Shown: positions 51,898 through 61,628, counted from the stretch's first letter. The stretch is DNA of 64,000 nucleotides from Haloterrigena salifodinae (GCF_003977755.1 NZ_RQWN01000001.1:1673969-1737968), one strand, 5' to 3'. Notes: generated by a model from the letters alone, not told the origin. Translations and numbers: made by a program.

Positions 51898-53409
51898 CTA
51901 CTCCCTCGAAAGGTTTCGGTCTGTCGTTTCTCGAGCCGTCAACTCGCTATCGGTTCGCCACGTCTCGAGTCTCCGCAACTCCTCGACGACTTCCCCGATG
52001 GCGTCCGTCTCGAGCGCGCCGCGCTCGGTTACGATCTCGTCGACGCAGTCGGCGGGCGTCACGTCGAAGGTCGGATTCACCACGTCGACCGCCGCCTCGC
52101 CGTCGTAGACCGCGGAGCGATCACCAGACTCGAGGTTCACGCCCTCGCGCGTCGAGACCTTGTCGGTGGCGGCGACGACCGCCACCGGCACGTCCTCGCG
52201 GGCGGCGGCGATCGCCAGCCCGCGGGTGCCGGTCTTGTTTACCACGGCGCCGTCGGGGAGCACCGTGTCGGCGCCGACGACGACGCGGTCGACGCCCTCG
52301 CTCGAGAGGACGTGCGCCGCGGCCGCGTCGGTGTGGACCGCCACGGGACAGTCGATGTCGTCGCTCGCGGCCAGTTCTTCGGCCACGTCGATCCCCTCTC
52401 GTGCCGGCCGAGACTCGGCGACGAACACGCGTGACGGGTCGCCGCCGCGGAGCGCCTCGAGGACGGTGCCGGACCGCGAGAGCGTCGTGACGGCGCCGTC
52501 GATCCGCGCGCCGGCGTTCGCCGCGGCGTCTTCGTCCGCCGTCAGCGCGCGGTCGACGTTCGACAGCGCCGACTCGAGGACGTGGGGCGCGCCGACAGCG
52601 GTCTCGTCGCCGTCTGCGACATCGGCGGCGTCGGCCATCGTTCGATTGATCCGATTCCGAAGAACGGCCATCGAGGGTCGGGCCTCGAGCAACCGACCGG
52701 CGAGTTCGGCGAGCTCGTCCCACTCTTCCTCCGGATCGGTGCCGAACGCACGGGTTTCCCGTTCGTCGTCTCGAGGCGACGACGTCGCCTCGCGCTCGGC
52801 GACGAGCAATCCGGCCCGATCGCGCAGCACCTCGAGCGCGCGGATCGACAGCGACGCGGCGCCGTGCTCGTCGTCGGCCGCGATCGAGCGGACCGTCGGG
52901 GCGACGCGCTCGTAGGCGGTCCAGAGTTCGGGAACCGTCTCGCTGATTTCGTCTCCAGCGGTGGCCTCGAGTCCGTCCTCGTCGTCCGGCCAGGACTCGA
53001 GGTCGAGCATCGCCGTCGGGGCGGCCCACTCGAAGGCGTCGTGTTCCTCGCTCAGTTCGATCTCGCGAGTCTCGCAGTCGAACAGGTACGGGTGGACGAC
53101 CCACTCGCGCCCGAGGTCGGCGTCTTCGAACTCGACGGGGCGTCCGGATCGGACGAGCGAGATGGCGTCGGACTCGAGGCCGGTCTCCTCGCGGATCTCG
53201 ACGGAAACCTGCTCGTCCGGCTGGCCCTCCGCGAACCCCGACACGCCGCCCCATTGCCCCTGGTACGTCCCGACGGCGTCGCTGCGTCGCAGTAGCAAGA
53301 CGTCGCTGCGGTTGCGAAGGAAGGCGGTAACGACGTGGGTCGCGTCCGACTCGTCCCCGACCGGCGCGTTGCGGTCGCGATCGCGTCCGGGGCCCGATGA
53401 ATCGCTCAT
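51898..53409 (-). CDS. NUDIX domain fused to an eIF2B-like (ribose-1,5-bisphosphate isomerase-type) domain
   Basis: From ATG 53409 the protein has 503 residues. Residues 22-150 form a NUDIX domain with the box GFAEGQPDEQVSVEIREETGLE, which fits GX5EX7REUXEEXGU except that the first Glu position is less typical. Residues 190-480 form an eIF2B-type domain (LRNRINRTMADAADV, VGADTVLPDGAVVNKTGTRGLAIAA, VNPTFDVTPADCVDEIVTERG), the GxxNKxGT stretch being its sugar-phosphate or nucleotide site. The fusion is a haloarchaeal arrangement. The NUDIX part may hydrolyse a nucleotide and feed the isomerase-like part, but no substrate is shown. Confidence 0.88.
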   Translation of the reverse strand: MSDSSGPGRDRDRNAPVGDESDATHVVTAFLRNRSDVLLLRRSDAVGTYQGQWGGVSGFAEGQPDEQVSVEIREETGLESDAISLVRSGRPVEFEDADLGREWVVHPYLFDCETREIELSEEHDAFEWAAPTAMLDLESWPDDEDGLEATAGDEISETVPELWTAYERVAPTVRSIAADDEHGAASLSIRALEVLRDRAGLLVAEREATSSPRDDERETRAFGTDPEEEWDELAELAGRLLEARPSMAVLRNRINRTMADAADVADGDETAVGAPHVLESALSNVDRALTADEDAAANAGARIDGAVTTLSRSGTVLEALRGGDPSRVFVAESRPAREGIDVAEELAASDDIDCPVAVHTDAAAAHVLSSEGVDRVVVGADTVLPDGAVVNKTGTRGLAIAAAREDVPVAVVAATDKVSTREGVNLESGDRSAVYDGEAAVDVVNPTFDVTPADCVDEIVTERGALETDAIGEVVEELRRLETWRTDSELTARETTDRNLSRE

Positions 53410-53470
53410 GGTTGGGGCAACGGCCGCCCGGAGGGAATCGCTTTCGGGACTGGACGCCCGATACTCGCCC

Positions 53471-53986
53471 ATGCCGCACATCGCAATCGTCTCCGACACG
53501 CACGTTCCCTCTCGAGAGCGATCGATCCCCGACTGGGTGGTCGACGAGATCGAGCGCGCCGATCACGCGATCCACGCGGGGGATTTCGACTCGAACGAGG
53601 CCTACGAGCGAGTCGTCGACCTCGCGGGCGGCCCCGCGAGCCTGACGGCCGTCCGCGGCAACACGGATCCCGCGACGATCGACGTCCCGACGACGGCGAC
53701 CCTCGAGGTTGGCGGCGTAACGTTCGTCGTCACCCACGGTACCGGGGCGCCTCGTGGCTGGCACGACCGGGTCGTCGAGACCGCCCGCGGCGAGACCGAC
53801 CGAGAGAGCAACGACGACTTACTCGCTGTGGCCGGCCACACCCACGAGATCGTCGATACGACGGTCGATGGGGTCCGCGTGCTCAACCCCGGCAGCGCGA
53901 CCGGCGCCAGCCCCGCCGACCGCGCGACGATGCTCGTCGCGACCGTCGAGGACGGATCGCTCGCGGTCGAGGAGCGGACCGACTGA
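53471..53986 (+). CDS. YfcE/MJ0936-type metallophosphoesterase
   Basis: From ATG 53471 the protein has 171 residues. The binuclear metal motifs are SDTHVPSR (D-x-H), HAGDFDSNE (GD), AVRGNTDP (GNxD), THGTGAPRGWHDR (GH type) and AGHTHEI (GHTH). It acts on phosphodiester or nucleotide substrates, commonly with Mn or Ni. The open frame extends upstream to 52961 but that is antisense of the NUDIX gene. Confidence 0.9.
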   Translation: MPHIAIVSDTHVPSRERSIPDWVVDEIERADHAIHAGDFDSNEAYERVVDLAGGPASLTAVRGNTDPATIDVPTTATLEVGGVTFVVTHGTGAPRGWHDRVVETARGETDRESNDDLLAVAGHTHEIVDTTVDGVRVLNPGSATGASPADRATMLVATVEDGSLAVEERTD

Positions 53987-54082
53987 ACGCCGCGACGGAG
54001 ACGACGCGGCGGCGTGGCCGGTGACTGTCTTCGCGCCGGCAAATCCCGTGAACTATACCCGTTTCGCGTTCTACCTCGTGGC

Positions 54083-54628
54083 ATGACCGAACGTGTCACG
54101 GTATCTCTCGACGAAGATTCGCACGCGGCCCTCGAGACGCTGCTGTCCGAGACCAACCACGGACAGAGTGAACTCGTTCGCCGGGCGCTGACGTTCTACG
54201 CGGCGAACTTCGAGGCCGCGAGCGGCCGGCCGAGCGACAGTTTAGAGCAGTACTACCGGATGCTGACCTCCGGCGAACACGTGTTGTTAGACGTCGACTT
54301 CCTCCATGCCTTCCTCGAGCACTGCTACGACGGCGGTGACCCCGACCCGGAGTTCGTGGCGGCGGCCGACCGCGTCTCCGACTACCACGCCCGCGAGTAC
54401 GCCCAGCGATTCGAGAGCGTCGGCGAAGTACTCGAGTGGCTCTCCTTCTGTGGCTTCCTCGAGGTGCGCCGCGAGGAGGGCGACGTCTACCACATCGTTT
54501 TCCCGTCGGAAGCGATCCGCTGGTTCATGACCCGGTTCCTCGAGCGCAGCACCGTCGACATGCCCACTGAAATCGAGATCGACCGGGGCGTCTCGAAGGT
54601 AATCGTCACCGAACGCGGGGGCGACTGA
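54083..54628 (+). CDS. Ribbon-helix-helix DNA-binding protein with C-terminal sensor-like domain
   Basis: From ATG 54083 the protein has 181 residues. Residues 1-45 (ERVTVSLDEDSHAALETLLSE, HGQSELVRRALTFYAANF) are a CopG/Arc ribbon-helix-helix. Residues 60-181 form an alpha/beta domain found in haloarchaeal RHH regulators (FLHAFLEHCYDGGD, HAREYAQRFESVGEVLEWLSF). It lies upstream of the Nramp-like gene and hyuAB and might regulate them, but this is only suggested by position. Confidence 0.85.
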   Translation: MTERVTVSLDEDSHAALETLLSETNHGQSELVRRALTFYAANFEAASGRPSDSLEQYYRMLTSGEHVLLDVDFLHAFLEHCYDGGDPDPEFVAAADRVSDYHAREYAQRFESVGEVLEWLSFCGFLEVRREEGDVYHIVFPSEAIRWFMTRFLERSTVDMPTEIEIDRGVSKVIVTERGGD

Positions 54629-54790
54629 CTGCCCGTCGATTTCGGATCACGGTTGCTCCCGATTCATCGCCTCGAGCACCGATCGAATGATTTCATACGA
54701 GTTCATACGGCGGGCGAACCGACTCGAGCGAGTCGTCGATCCGTATGTGCGGTTCTTAACAACCATTTTGGTCCTCTCGACGAGGGCCAT

Positions 54791-56011
54791 ATGTGGACAC
54801 GTATCATGGGCATTGTAGACCGACTCAAGGCGATCGGGCCGGGTGCGCTGGTGGCAGCGGCGTTCGTTGGACCGGGAACCGTCACGACCGCGAGCGTCAT
54901 CGGCGCGGAGTACGCGTATCTGCTCGTGTGGACGATCGCGTTCTCGATTCTGGCGACGATGGTGCTCCAGGAGATGAGCGCGCGACTCGGCCTGATCACG
55001 AAGGAGGGACTGGGGGAAGCGTTTCGAAACGAGTTCTCGAACCCGCTCGCGAGGGGCGTGACGATCGCGCTCGTGGTGAGCGCGATCGGGATCGGGACGG
55101 CGGCGTTCCAGACCGGCAACATCGTCGGCGGCGCCGCCGGCCTGGCGACGATCACGGGCATCAGCGAGAACGTCTGGGGCCCGGTCATGGGGCTGGTCGC
55201 CGCCGGCCTGCTGTGGACGGGCAGCTACAAACTGATCGAGCGGGTCTTCATCGGCCTCGTCACCGTCATGGGGCTGGCGTTCGTGCTCAACATGATTATC
55301 GTCCGTCCGGACCCGACGGCGCTCGCGGGCGGCCTCGTGCCGGCGGTCCCCGAGGGCTCGGCGTACCTGATCGCCGGCCTCGTCGGGACCACTGTCGTCG
55401 GCTACAACCTGTTCCTGCACGCGAGCACCGTCCAGGAGCGGTGGGACGGCGCCGAGGATCTCGCGGAGTGTCGGACGGACACGATCGCGATGGTCGCCGT
55501 CGGCGGCGTCATTACGACGGCGATCGTCGTCACCGCGGCTGCGGTGTTCCCCGAGGGGACCCAGATCACCGGCGTCGGCGAGATGGCCGACCAGCTCGAG
55601 CCCGTCTTCGGCGGCTACGCGCTGACGTTCTTCGCGATCGGCCTCTTCGCGGCCGGCTTCACGAGTTCGATGAGCGCGCCGCTGGCCGGCGCCTACGCCA
55701 CCGCCGGCGCGCTCGGCTGGGAGCGCGACCTCAAATCGACCCGCTTTCGCGCGATCTGGTTGACGATCATCGGCATCGGGATTCTCTTCTCGGCGCTGGA
55801 CTACAACCCGGTCGAGGTCATCGTCTTCGCGCAGGTCGCTAACGGGCTCTTGTTGCCCATCCTCGCGGTCTTCCTCATCTACGCGATGAACAACGACGAG
55901 CTACTCGGCGAGTACACGAACAGCACCCTCCAGAACGTGCTGGGCGGACTCGTCACGGTCGTCGTGATCGGTATCGGCCTCCGAACGCTCTACGACGTCT
56001 TGCTCCTTTGA
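54791..56011 (+). CDS. Nramp-family-like metal transporter lacking the DPGN motif
   Basis: I choose ATG 54791 (406 residues). About 11 hydrophobic helices match the Nramp/SLC11 layout. Where Nramp helix 1 has DPGN, this has FVGPGTVTTASVIGAEYAYL, so the metal-binding Asp and Asn are replaced. Helix 6, normally AxxMPHxxxxHS, reads VVGYNLFLHASTVQERW. The canonical Mn/Fe site is therefore not conserved, as in Nramp-related proteins that carry other ions such as Mg. It is followed within 4 bases by hyuA. The substrate is unknown. Confidence 0.82.
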   Translation: MWTRIMGIVDRLKAIGPGALVAAAFVGPGTVTTASVIGAEYAYLLVWTIAFSILATMVLQEMSARLGLITKEGLGEAFRNEFSNPLARGVTIALVVSAIGIGTAAFQTGNIVGGAAGLATITGISENVWGPVMGLVAAGLLWTGSYKLIERVFIGLVTVMGLAFVLNMIIVRPDPTALAGGLVPAVPEGSAYLIAGLVGTTVVGYNLFLHASTVQERWDGAEDLAECRTDTIAMVAVGGVITTAIVVTAAAVFPEGTQITGVGEMADQLEPVFGGYALTFFAIGLFAAGFTSSMSAPLAGAYATAGALGWERDLKSTRFRAIWLTIIGIGILFSALDYNPVEVIVFAQVANGLLLPILAVFLIYAMNNDELLGEYTNSTLQNVLGGLVTVVVIGIGLRTLYDVLLL

Positions 56012-56015
56012 CCGA

Positions 56016-58121
56016 ATGACGGATTCAAACCCTTCCGACCCGACGCGGAACGCATCGATCACCGACCACACCCCCCGTACCGACGGCGGTGCGTCGCCCT
56101 CGAGGGACGGGACCGACACCCGAATCGGCGTCGACGTCGGCGGGACGTTCACCGACGTAGCCCTCTCGGTCGACGACGACCTCGTCACCGCGAAGGTGCC
56201 CTCGACCGATCCCCAGCACATCGGGGTCCTCGAGGGTCTGCGTAAGGCCTGCGACGACGCGGGGATCGACCCCGCCGAGATCGACGAGTTCGCCCACGCG
56301 ATGACCGTCTCGGTCAACGCCCTGCTCGAGCGCGGCGGTGCGAAGACTGCCCTCGTGACCACCGAGGGCTTTCGCGATGTCCTCGAGATCGGCCGGCAGG
56401 ACCGGCCTGATCTGTACGACCTCGAAGCCGAGAAGCCCGAGCCGCTGGTGCCCCGAGAGCGGCGCTTTGAGGTGAGCGAGCGGACGACGACCGACGGCGT
56501 CGAGGAACCCGTCGATCCCGACGAGGTCCGGGATCTCGCGGCGACGCTGCGCGACCGGGACGTCGAAGCCGTCGCGATCTCGCTGCTGCACGCCTACGCC
56601 GACCCCGAAAACGAGGAGCGCGTCGCCGAGACGCTGCGCGAGGAACTCGACGTTCCCGTCTCCGCCTCCCACGAGGTGCTCGCGGAGTTCCGCGAGTTCG
56701 AGCGCACGTCGACGACGGCCGTCGACGCCTACGTGCGGCCCGCGATCGACCGCTACGTGGGTCGACTGGTCGAGGAGTCCGAGGACGCCGGCGTGCCGGC
56801 GCCGCGGATCATGCAGGCCAACGGCGGCATCGCCGACCCCGAGACGGTTCGGGACCACGCCGTGACGACGACGTTGTCGGGTCCGGCCGCTGGCGTCGTC
56901 GGCGCCGCGGCGACCGTCGACGACGAGGACGTCGAGGGGCTCGTCACCTTCGATATGGGCGGCACCTCGAGCGACGTGAGCCTCGTCCGGGACGGCCGCG
57001 CGGAGCGGACGACCGACGCCGAGATCGACGGCCTCCCGATCCGGACACCGATGGTCGACGTCAATACCGTCGGCGCGGGCGGGGGGTCGATCGCCTGGGT
57101 CGACGCCGGCGGCGCGCTCAGAGTGGGTCCCCGCTCCTCGGGCGCCGACCCCGGTCCCGCCTGTTACGGCAAGGGCGGCACCGAACCCACCGTGACCGAC
57201 GCCAACGTCGTGCTGGGCTACATCGGTCCCGAAACCGCGCTGGGCGGCGAGATGACCCTCGACGTCGAGGCGGCCCGCGAGGCCCTCGAGCGACTGGCCG
57301 ACGAGGCCGGCCTCGAGAGCGCGCTCGAGGCGGCCCGCGGCGTCTACCGCGTGGCGAACGCGACGATGACCCGGACGATCCGCTCGGTGACCGTCGAGCG
57401 CGGTCACGATCCTCGCGAGTTCGCGCTGGTCGCGTTCGGCGGCGCTGGCCCGATGCACGCCGCGGCGCTGGCCGACTCGCTCGAGGTCGACCGCGTCGTC
57501 GTCCCGCGACCGGGCGGGGTCCTCTCGGCGTTCGGCCTGCTGGCGGCCGACGAGAGCTACGACGCCGTGCGGACGGTCGGCGTAGACTTGAACGCGGCCG
57601 ACCCCACGGACCTCGAGGCCGTCTACGACGACCTCGTTGCGGACGTCCTCGCCGACGCCTCCGACCCCGACGCGGCGCAGGTCGAACGCGCGGCCGACTG
57701 CCGCTACGCGGGCCAAAGCTTCGAGCTGACCGTCTCCGCCGACGAGGAGTTCGATGTGGAAGCCGTCGCCGAACGGTTCCACGAGGCCCACGAGCGCGCG
57801 TACGGCTACGCCTTAGACGAGGCTGTCGAGGTCGTCAACCTCCGCGCGACGGCGACCGTTCCGGGCTCGGAGCCGACCGTCCGCCACGAGGGCCCGGGCG
57901 ACGCGCTCGTCGGGACGCGGGAGGCCCACTTCCCCGGCGCCGGCACCGAGCCGCGACAGGCGACGGTGTACGATCGAGATCGTCTCGTGGCCGGGTCGAC
58001 GGTCTCCGGCCCGGCGATCCTCGAGCAGGCCGAGAGCACGACCGTCGTCCCGCCGACCTGGACGGGCGAGATCCTCGCGGACGGCACCCTCGTCATGACG
58101 CGAGGGGGTGATTCCCAATGA
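56016..58121 (+). CDS. hyuA: Hydantoinase/oxoprolinase family subunit A
   Basis: A 701-residue protein. IGVDVGGTFTDVALS near residue 35 and FDMGGTSSDVSLV near residue 315 are the two ATP-binding phosphate motifs, and ALVAFGGAGPMHAAALA near 470 the third. The residues fit the HyuA (5-oxoprolinase/N-methylhydantoinase A) type, which uses ATP to open a cyclic imide or lactam ring. It overlaps hyuB by ATGA. The substrate, hydantoin, oxoproline or another lactam, cannot be told from the sequence. Confidence 0.92.
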   Translation: MTDSNPSDPTRNASITDHTPRTDGGASPSRDGTDTRIGVDVGGTFTDVALSVDDDLVTAKVPSTDPQHIGVLEGLRKACDDAGIDPAEIDEFAHAMTVSVNALLERGGAKTALVTTEGFRDVLEIGRQDRPDLYDLEAEKPEPLVPRERRFEVSERTTTDGVEEPVDPDEVRDLAATLRDRDVEAVAISLLHAYADPENEERVAETLREELDVPVSASHEVLAEFREFERTSTTAVDAYVRPAIDRYVGRLVEESEDAGVPAPRIMQANGGIADPETVRDHAVTTTLSGPAAGVVGAAATVDDEDVEGLVTFDMGGTSSDVSLVRDGRAERTTDAEIDGLPIRTPMVDVNTVGAGGGSIAWVDAGGALRVGPRSSGADPGPACYGKGGTEPTVTDANVVLGYIGPETALGGEMTLDVEAAREALERLADEAGLESALEAARGVYRVANATMTRTIRSVTVERGHDPREFALVAFGGAGPMHAAALADSLEVDRVVVPRPGGVLSAFGLLAADESYDAVRTVGVDLNAADPTDLEAVYDDLVADVLADASDPDAAQVERAADCRYAGQSFELTVSADEEFDVEAVAERFHEAHERAYGYALDEAVEVVNLRATATVPGSEPTVRHEGPGDALVGTREAHFPGAGTEPRQATVYDRDRLVAGSTVSGPAILEQAESTTVVPPTWTGEILADGTLVMTRGGDSQ

Positions 58122-59845
58122 CGCCAGATCCGAACGAAACCGCGGACACAACGACCGAAGCGGACGAATCGAATGTAACGGGCACCGACGACATCGATCC
58201 GGTGACCCTCGAGGTGCTGCGCAACCAACTCGAGAGCGTCGCCGAGGAGATGGGCCAGACGCTGATCCGCGGCGCCTACTCGCCGAACATCAAGGAGCGC
58301 CGGGACTGCTCGACTGCCCTGTTCGACGCCGAGGGCCGGATGATCGCGCAGGCCGAGCACATTCCCGTCCACCTGGGCGCGATGCCCGCGGCCGTCGACG
58401 CCGTCCTCGAGTACGATCCCCAACCCGGCGACGTGTTCATCCTGAACGACCCGTTCCGCGGTGGCACGCACCTCCCGGACGTGACGATGGTGTCGCCGAT
58501 CGCGCCCGGCGCGGACGTCGAGGCCGACGGAGATGACGCGGACGGCGACGAGAGCGATATCGTCGGCTACGCGGTTTCGCGGGCCCACCACGCCGACGTC
58601 GGTGGGATGACCCCCGGCAGCATGCCCGCCGGCGCCCAGGAGATATACCAGGAGGGGCTTCGCCTGCCGCCGACGCGGATCGTCGAGGACGGCGAGCCCC
58701 GGGAAGAAGTCCGCTCGCTCGTGCTCGCGAACGTCCGCAACCCCGGCGAGCGCCGCGCCGACCTCCGGGCTCAGCAGGCGGCCAACGAACGCGCCGAGGA
58801 ACGCCTCGCCGCGCTGTTCGACGAACACGGCCGCGAGACGGTCCTCGAGGGCTTCGACGCCGTCATCGATTACTCTCGCGAGCGGATCGAAGACGAGATT
58901 CGGAAGCTTCCCGACGGCACCTACGAGGCGACCGACGTCCTCGAGGGCGACGGCGTCACCGACGAGGACGTCGAGATCACGGTCGCGGTGACGATCGACG
59001 GCGAGACGATCGACGTCGACTTCGCGGGCACCGACGGCCAACTCGACGGGAACCTGAACGCGCCGCTGGCCGTCGCGAAGAGCGCGGTCTACTTCGTCGT
59101 GCGCTGTATCACCGATCCCGAGATCCCGCCGAACCACGGCTGTTACAAGCCCGTCGACGTCCGCGCGCCCGCGGGAACGCTACTGAACCCCGAGTCGCCC
59201 GCCGCCGTCGTCGGCGGCAACGTCGAGACCAGCCAGCGGGTGACCGACGTGGTCTTCACCGCGTTCGCCGAGGCGGCGCCCGACCGCGTGCCGGCACAGG
59301 GACAGGGAACGATGAACAACCTGACTATCGGGGCCCGCGACGGCTCCTTTACCTACTACGAGACAATCGGTGGCGGCTTCGGCGCGCGAGCGGACCGCGA
59401 CGGGATGGACGGCGTTCAGGTCGGCATGACGAACACGCTAAACACGCCGGTCGAGTCCCTCGAGACCGAGTACCCGCTCCGGGTCGAGCGCTACGCGCTC
59501 CGGCCCGACAGCGGCGGCCGCGGCCGCCAGCGCGGCGGTCTGGGCCTCGAGCGCACCGTCACCGTCGAGCAGCCGGCGACGGTGTCGCTGCTGACCGAGC
59601 GCCGACGCCACGCGCCCGAGGGCGTCGCCGGCGGCGAGAGCGGCGCGACCGGCGAGAACCTGATCGACGGCGAGGAAGTCGCCGCGAAGACGACTGTCGA
59701 CGTGGCGGCGGGAACGACCGTGACCGTCCGCACGCCCGGCGGCGGCGGCCACGGCGACCCCGACGAGCGCGACGCGGACGCGCTCGAGGCCGATCGCGCG
59801 GCCGGAAAGACGACCGACTCGGACGGCGAGGGGGACGAGGAGTGA
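58118..59845 (+). CDS. hyuB: Hydantoinase/oxoprolinase family subunit B
   Basis: A 575-residue protein with the hydantoinase-B domain from about residue 24 ([20 protein letters not shown]) on. Motifs include [35 protein letters not shown] (His and Asp), [18 protein letters not shown] and [19 protein letters not shown]. It overlaps hyuA (ATGA), and the two form a heteromer that uses ATP to open the ring. The last 40 residues are acidic. Confidence 0.92.
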   Translation: MTPDPNETADTTTEADESNVTGTDDIDPVTLEVLRNQLESVAEEMGQTLIRGAYSPNIKERRDCSTALFDAEGRMIAQAEHIPVHLGAMPAAVDAVLEYDPQPGDVFILNDPFRGGTHLPDVTMVSPIAPGADVEADGDDADGDESDIVGYAVSRAHHADVGGMTPGSMPAGAQEIYQEGLRLPPTRIVEDGEPREEVRSLVLANVRNPGERRADLRAQQAANERAEERLAALFDEHGRETVLEGFDAVIDYSRERIEDEIRKLPDGTYEATDVLEGDGVTDEDVEITVAVTIDGETIDVDFAGTDGQLDGNLNAPLAVAKSAVYFVVRCITDPEIPPNHGCYKPVDVRAPAGTLLNPESPAAVVGGNVETSQRVTDVVFTAFAEAAPDRVPAQGQGTMNNLTIGARDGSFTYYETIGGGFGARADRDGMDGVQVGMTNTLNTPVESLETEYPLRVERYALRPDSGGRGRQRGGLGLERTVTVEQPATVSLLTERRRHAPEGVAGGESGATGENLIDGEEVAAKTTVDVAAGTTVTVRTPGGGGHGDPDERDADALEADRAAGKTTDSDGEGDEE

Positions 59846-59852
59846 GTGGCCG

Positions 59853-60653
59853 ATGGCCGACTCCGACGCTCCCAGCGCTGACGCGGGCACTATAGCTGAC
59901 GCGTCCGGTACGGACGATACCGCCGACGTGCGCGGCCGACTGGGACTGATCGTCCCCTCCTCGAACACGACGGCCGAACCGGAGTTCCGCCGTACGCTCC
60001 CCGCCGACGTCACCGTCCACGGCGCGCGCATGGCACTCGAGTCGGTAACCGTCAGCGAACTCGACGCGATGAGCGACGACGCGGCGCGGGCGGCCGAACT
60101 GCTCGGCCACGCCGACGTCGACGCCGTCGCCTACGCCTGTACGACCGGCAGCCTGCTCCACGGACCGGGGTTCGACGCCGAACTCGAGGATCGCCTCTCG
60201 GAAGCGGCCGGCATCCCCGCGGTCGCGACCGCTCGGTCGGTCGTCCGCGCCCTCGAGGCCCTCGACGCCGAGCGGATCGCGGTCGTCACGCCCTACACCG
60301 CCGACCTCGACGCGAAGGAGCGGGAGTTCCTCGCGGCCGCGGGGTTCGAAGTCGCCTCGATCGACGGCCGCGGCCTCGAGGCGAACACGGAGATCGGTAC
60401 GTTGACCCCCGACGACGCAGTCCGGCAGGTCCTCGAGTGCGTCGACGGCGATGGTGACGACGACGCGCTCGACGCCGTCTTCGTCTCTTGTACGAACTAC
60501 CGCTCGCTCGCGGCCGTCGGCTCCCTCGAGTCGAAACTGGGGGTGCCGGTAGTCACGAGCAACGGCGCGACCCTGTGGGACGTCTGCGGCGTCGCGGGGC
60601 TCGAGGTCGATCTCGACGGACTGGGGACGCTACTCGAGTGCGAGCGGCCGTAA
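59853..60653 (+). CDS. Asp/Glu racemase superfamily protein (maleate isomerase / hydantoin racemase type)
   Basis: A 266-residue protein. Residues 1-28 are an acidic extension; the domain starts GRLGLIVPSSNTTAEPEF. Paired catalytic Cys are in AYACTTGSLL (Cys96) and VFVSCTNYRS (Cys213), as in the maleate cis-trans isomerase/arylmalonate decarboxylase/hydantoin racemase group. Seven bases after hyuB, it could racemise hydantoins or a ring-opened product so that both forms are used. An isomerase on another dicarboxylate is the alternative. Confidence 0.85.
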   Translation: MADSDAPSADAGTIADASGTDDTADVRGRLGLIVPSSNTTAEPEFRRTLPADVTVHGARMALESVTVSELDAMSDDAARAAELLGHADVDAVAYACTTGSLLHGPGFDAELEDRLSEAAGIPAVATARSVVRALEALDAERIAVVTPYTADLDAKEREFLAAAGFEVASIDGRGLEANTEIGTLTPDDAVRQVLECVDGDGDDDALDAVFVSCTNYRSLAAVGSLESKLGVPVVTSNGATLWDVCGVAGLEVDLDGLGTLLECERP

Positions 60654-60690
60654 TCGTCGGCACCGACGTTTCCGTTCCCCGATGACGATG

Positions 60691-60699
60691 TGTTTTTGA
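60691..60699 (+). promoter_or_regulatory. TATA-like box for cofE
   Basis: TGTTTTTGA is centred about 27 bases before ATG 60722. Confidence 0.5.
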
Positions 60700-60721
60700 C
60701 ACCGCTGTTCCACCCATCAGT

Positions 60722-61492
60722 ATGGAACTCGAACCAGTGACGGGCCTGCCAGAGGTCCGTCCCGGCGACGACATCGCCGAACTCGTCGCGGAGCGGGTCG
60801 ACTTAGAGCCCGGTGACGTGCTCACCGTTGCGAGCACGATCGTCTCGAAGGCCGAGGGGCGGACGGCGGACTTCGAGGATTACCCCGTCAGCGGCCGCGC
60901 ACAGGAGATCGCCGACCGGATCGAGGAGATCGCCGGCGAGGAGAAGGACCCGCGGTTCGCGCAGGCCGTCTTGGACGAGAGCGCGGAGCTGTTGATCGAC
61001 GTCCCGTTCCTGCTGGCCGAGACGCGATTCGGCCACATCTGTCCGAACGCGGGGATCGATCGGTCGAACGTTCCGGACCACGACATCCTTCTGCTACCCA
61101 GAAAGCCGAGCGAGAGCGCCGAGCGCATCCGTTCGGGACTCGAGGAACGGGGCTACGAGGACGTCCCTGTGATCGTCACCGACACCTGCGGACGCCCGTT
61201 CCGACACGGCCAGACCGGCGTCGCGATCGGCTGGGCCGGCATGCCAGCCAGCCGGGACTGGCGCGGCGAAGAGGACCGCGACGGCCACGAACTCGGCGTC
61301 ACCGTCCAGTCGGTGGTCGACGAACTCGCGGCCGCCGCGAACCTCGTCACCGGCGAGGGCGCGGGCGGCGTCCCCGCGGTGGCCGTCCACGACTGGGAGT
61401 TCGGCGACCACGGCGGCAGCGACGAGCTGTTCAGAGGGGTCGAAGGCGACCTCGTCCGCGAGGCGCTTCGAGACTGGGAGTTCGACGGCTGA
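60722..61492 (+). CDS. cofE: Coenzyme F420:L-glutamate ligase
   Basis: A 256-residue CofE. EPVTGLPEVRPGDD starts the domain; the catalytic motifs are TVASTIVSKAEGR, CPNAGIDRSNVP, VIVTDTCGRPFRHGQTGVAIG and AGMPASRDWRG, with a late NLVTGEGAGGVPAV. It adds L-glutamates to F420-0 using GTP to give F420-1 and F420-2. The single-domain form lacks the FbiB nitroreductase half, as in archaea. The mer-like gene downstream is a likely user of the cofactor. Confidence 0.95.
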   Translation: MELEPVTGLPEVRPGDDIAELVAERVDLEPGDVLTVASTIVSKAEGRTADFEDYPVSGRAQEIADRIEEIAGEEKDPRFAQAVLDESAELLIDVPFLLAETRFGHICPNAGIDRSNVPDHDILLLPRKPSESAERIRSGLEERGYEDVPVIVTDTCGRPFRHGQTGVAIGWAGMPASRDWRGEEDRDGHELGVTVQSVVDELAAAANLVTGEGAGGVPAVAVHDWEFGDHGGSDELFRGVEGDLVREALRDWEFDG

Positions 61493-61628
61493 GGGGCGAG
61501 ATCCGAGCGAAGCGAAGGTCTCAGTACGGCGAGCGGGGAACGGGCGTGACCCGCGAGCGCTGAGCGGAGTGGCGGTCTCGAGACGGTGAGCAGGGGAATC
61601 AAGGCCGACGCGGCCGTAGATCGCGGCG
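61493..61628. other. Intergenic spacer
   Basis: A 136-base spacer with purine-rich runs (GAGCGAAGCGAAGGTCTC). No gene is seen. Confidence 0.4.

Noticed and set aside
52121-53764. 547-codon minus-strand frame in the NUDIX-eIF2B region
   Set aside because: Almost entirely Arg-rich and in the wrong frame relative to the NUDIX box and eIF2B motifs.
56025-57791. 588-codon minus-strand frame inside hyuA
   Set aside because: Antisense shadow of a well-supported gene, with no family signature.
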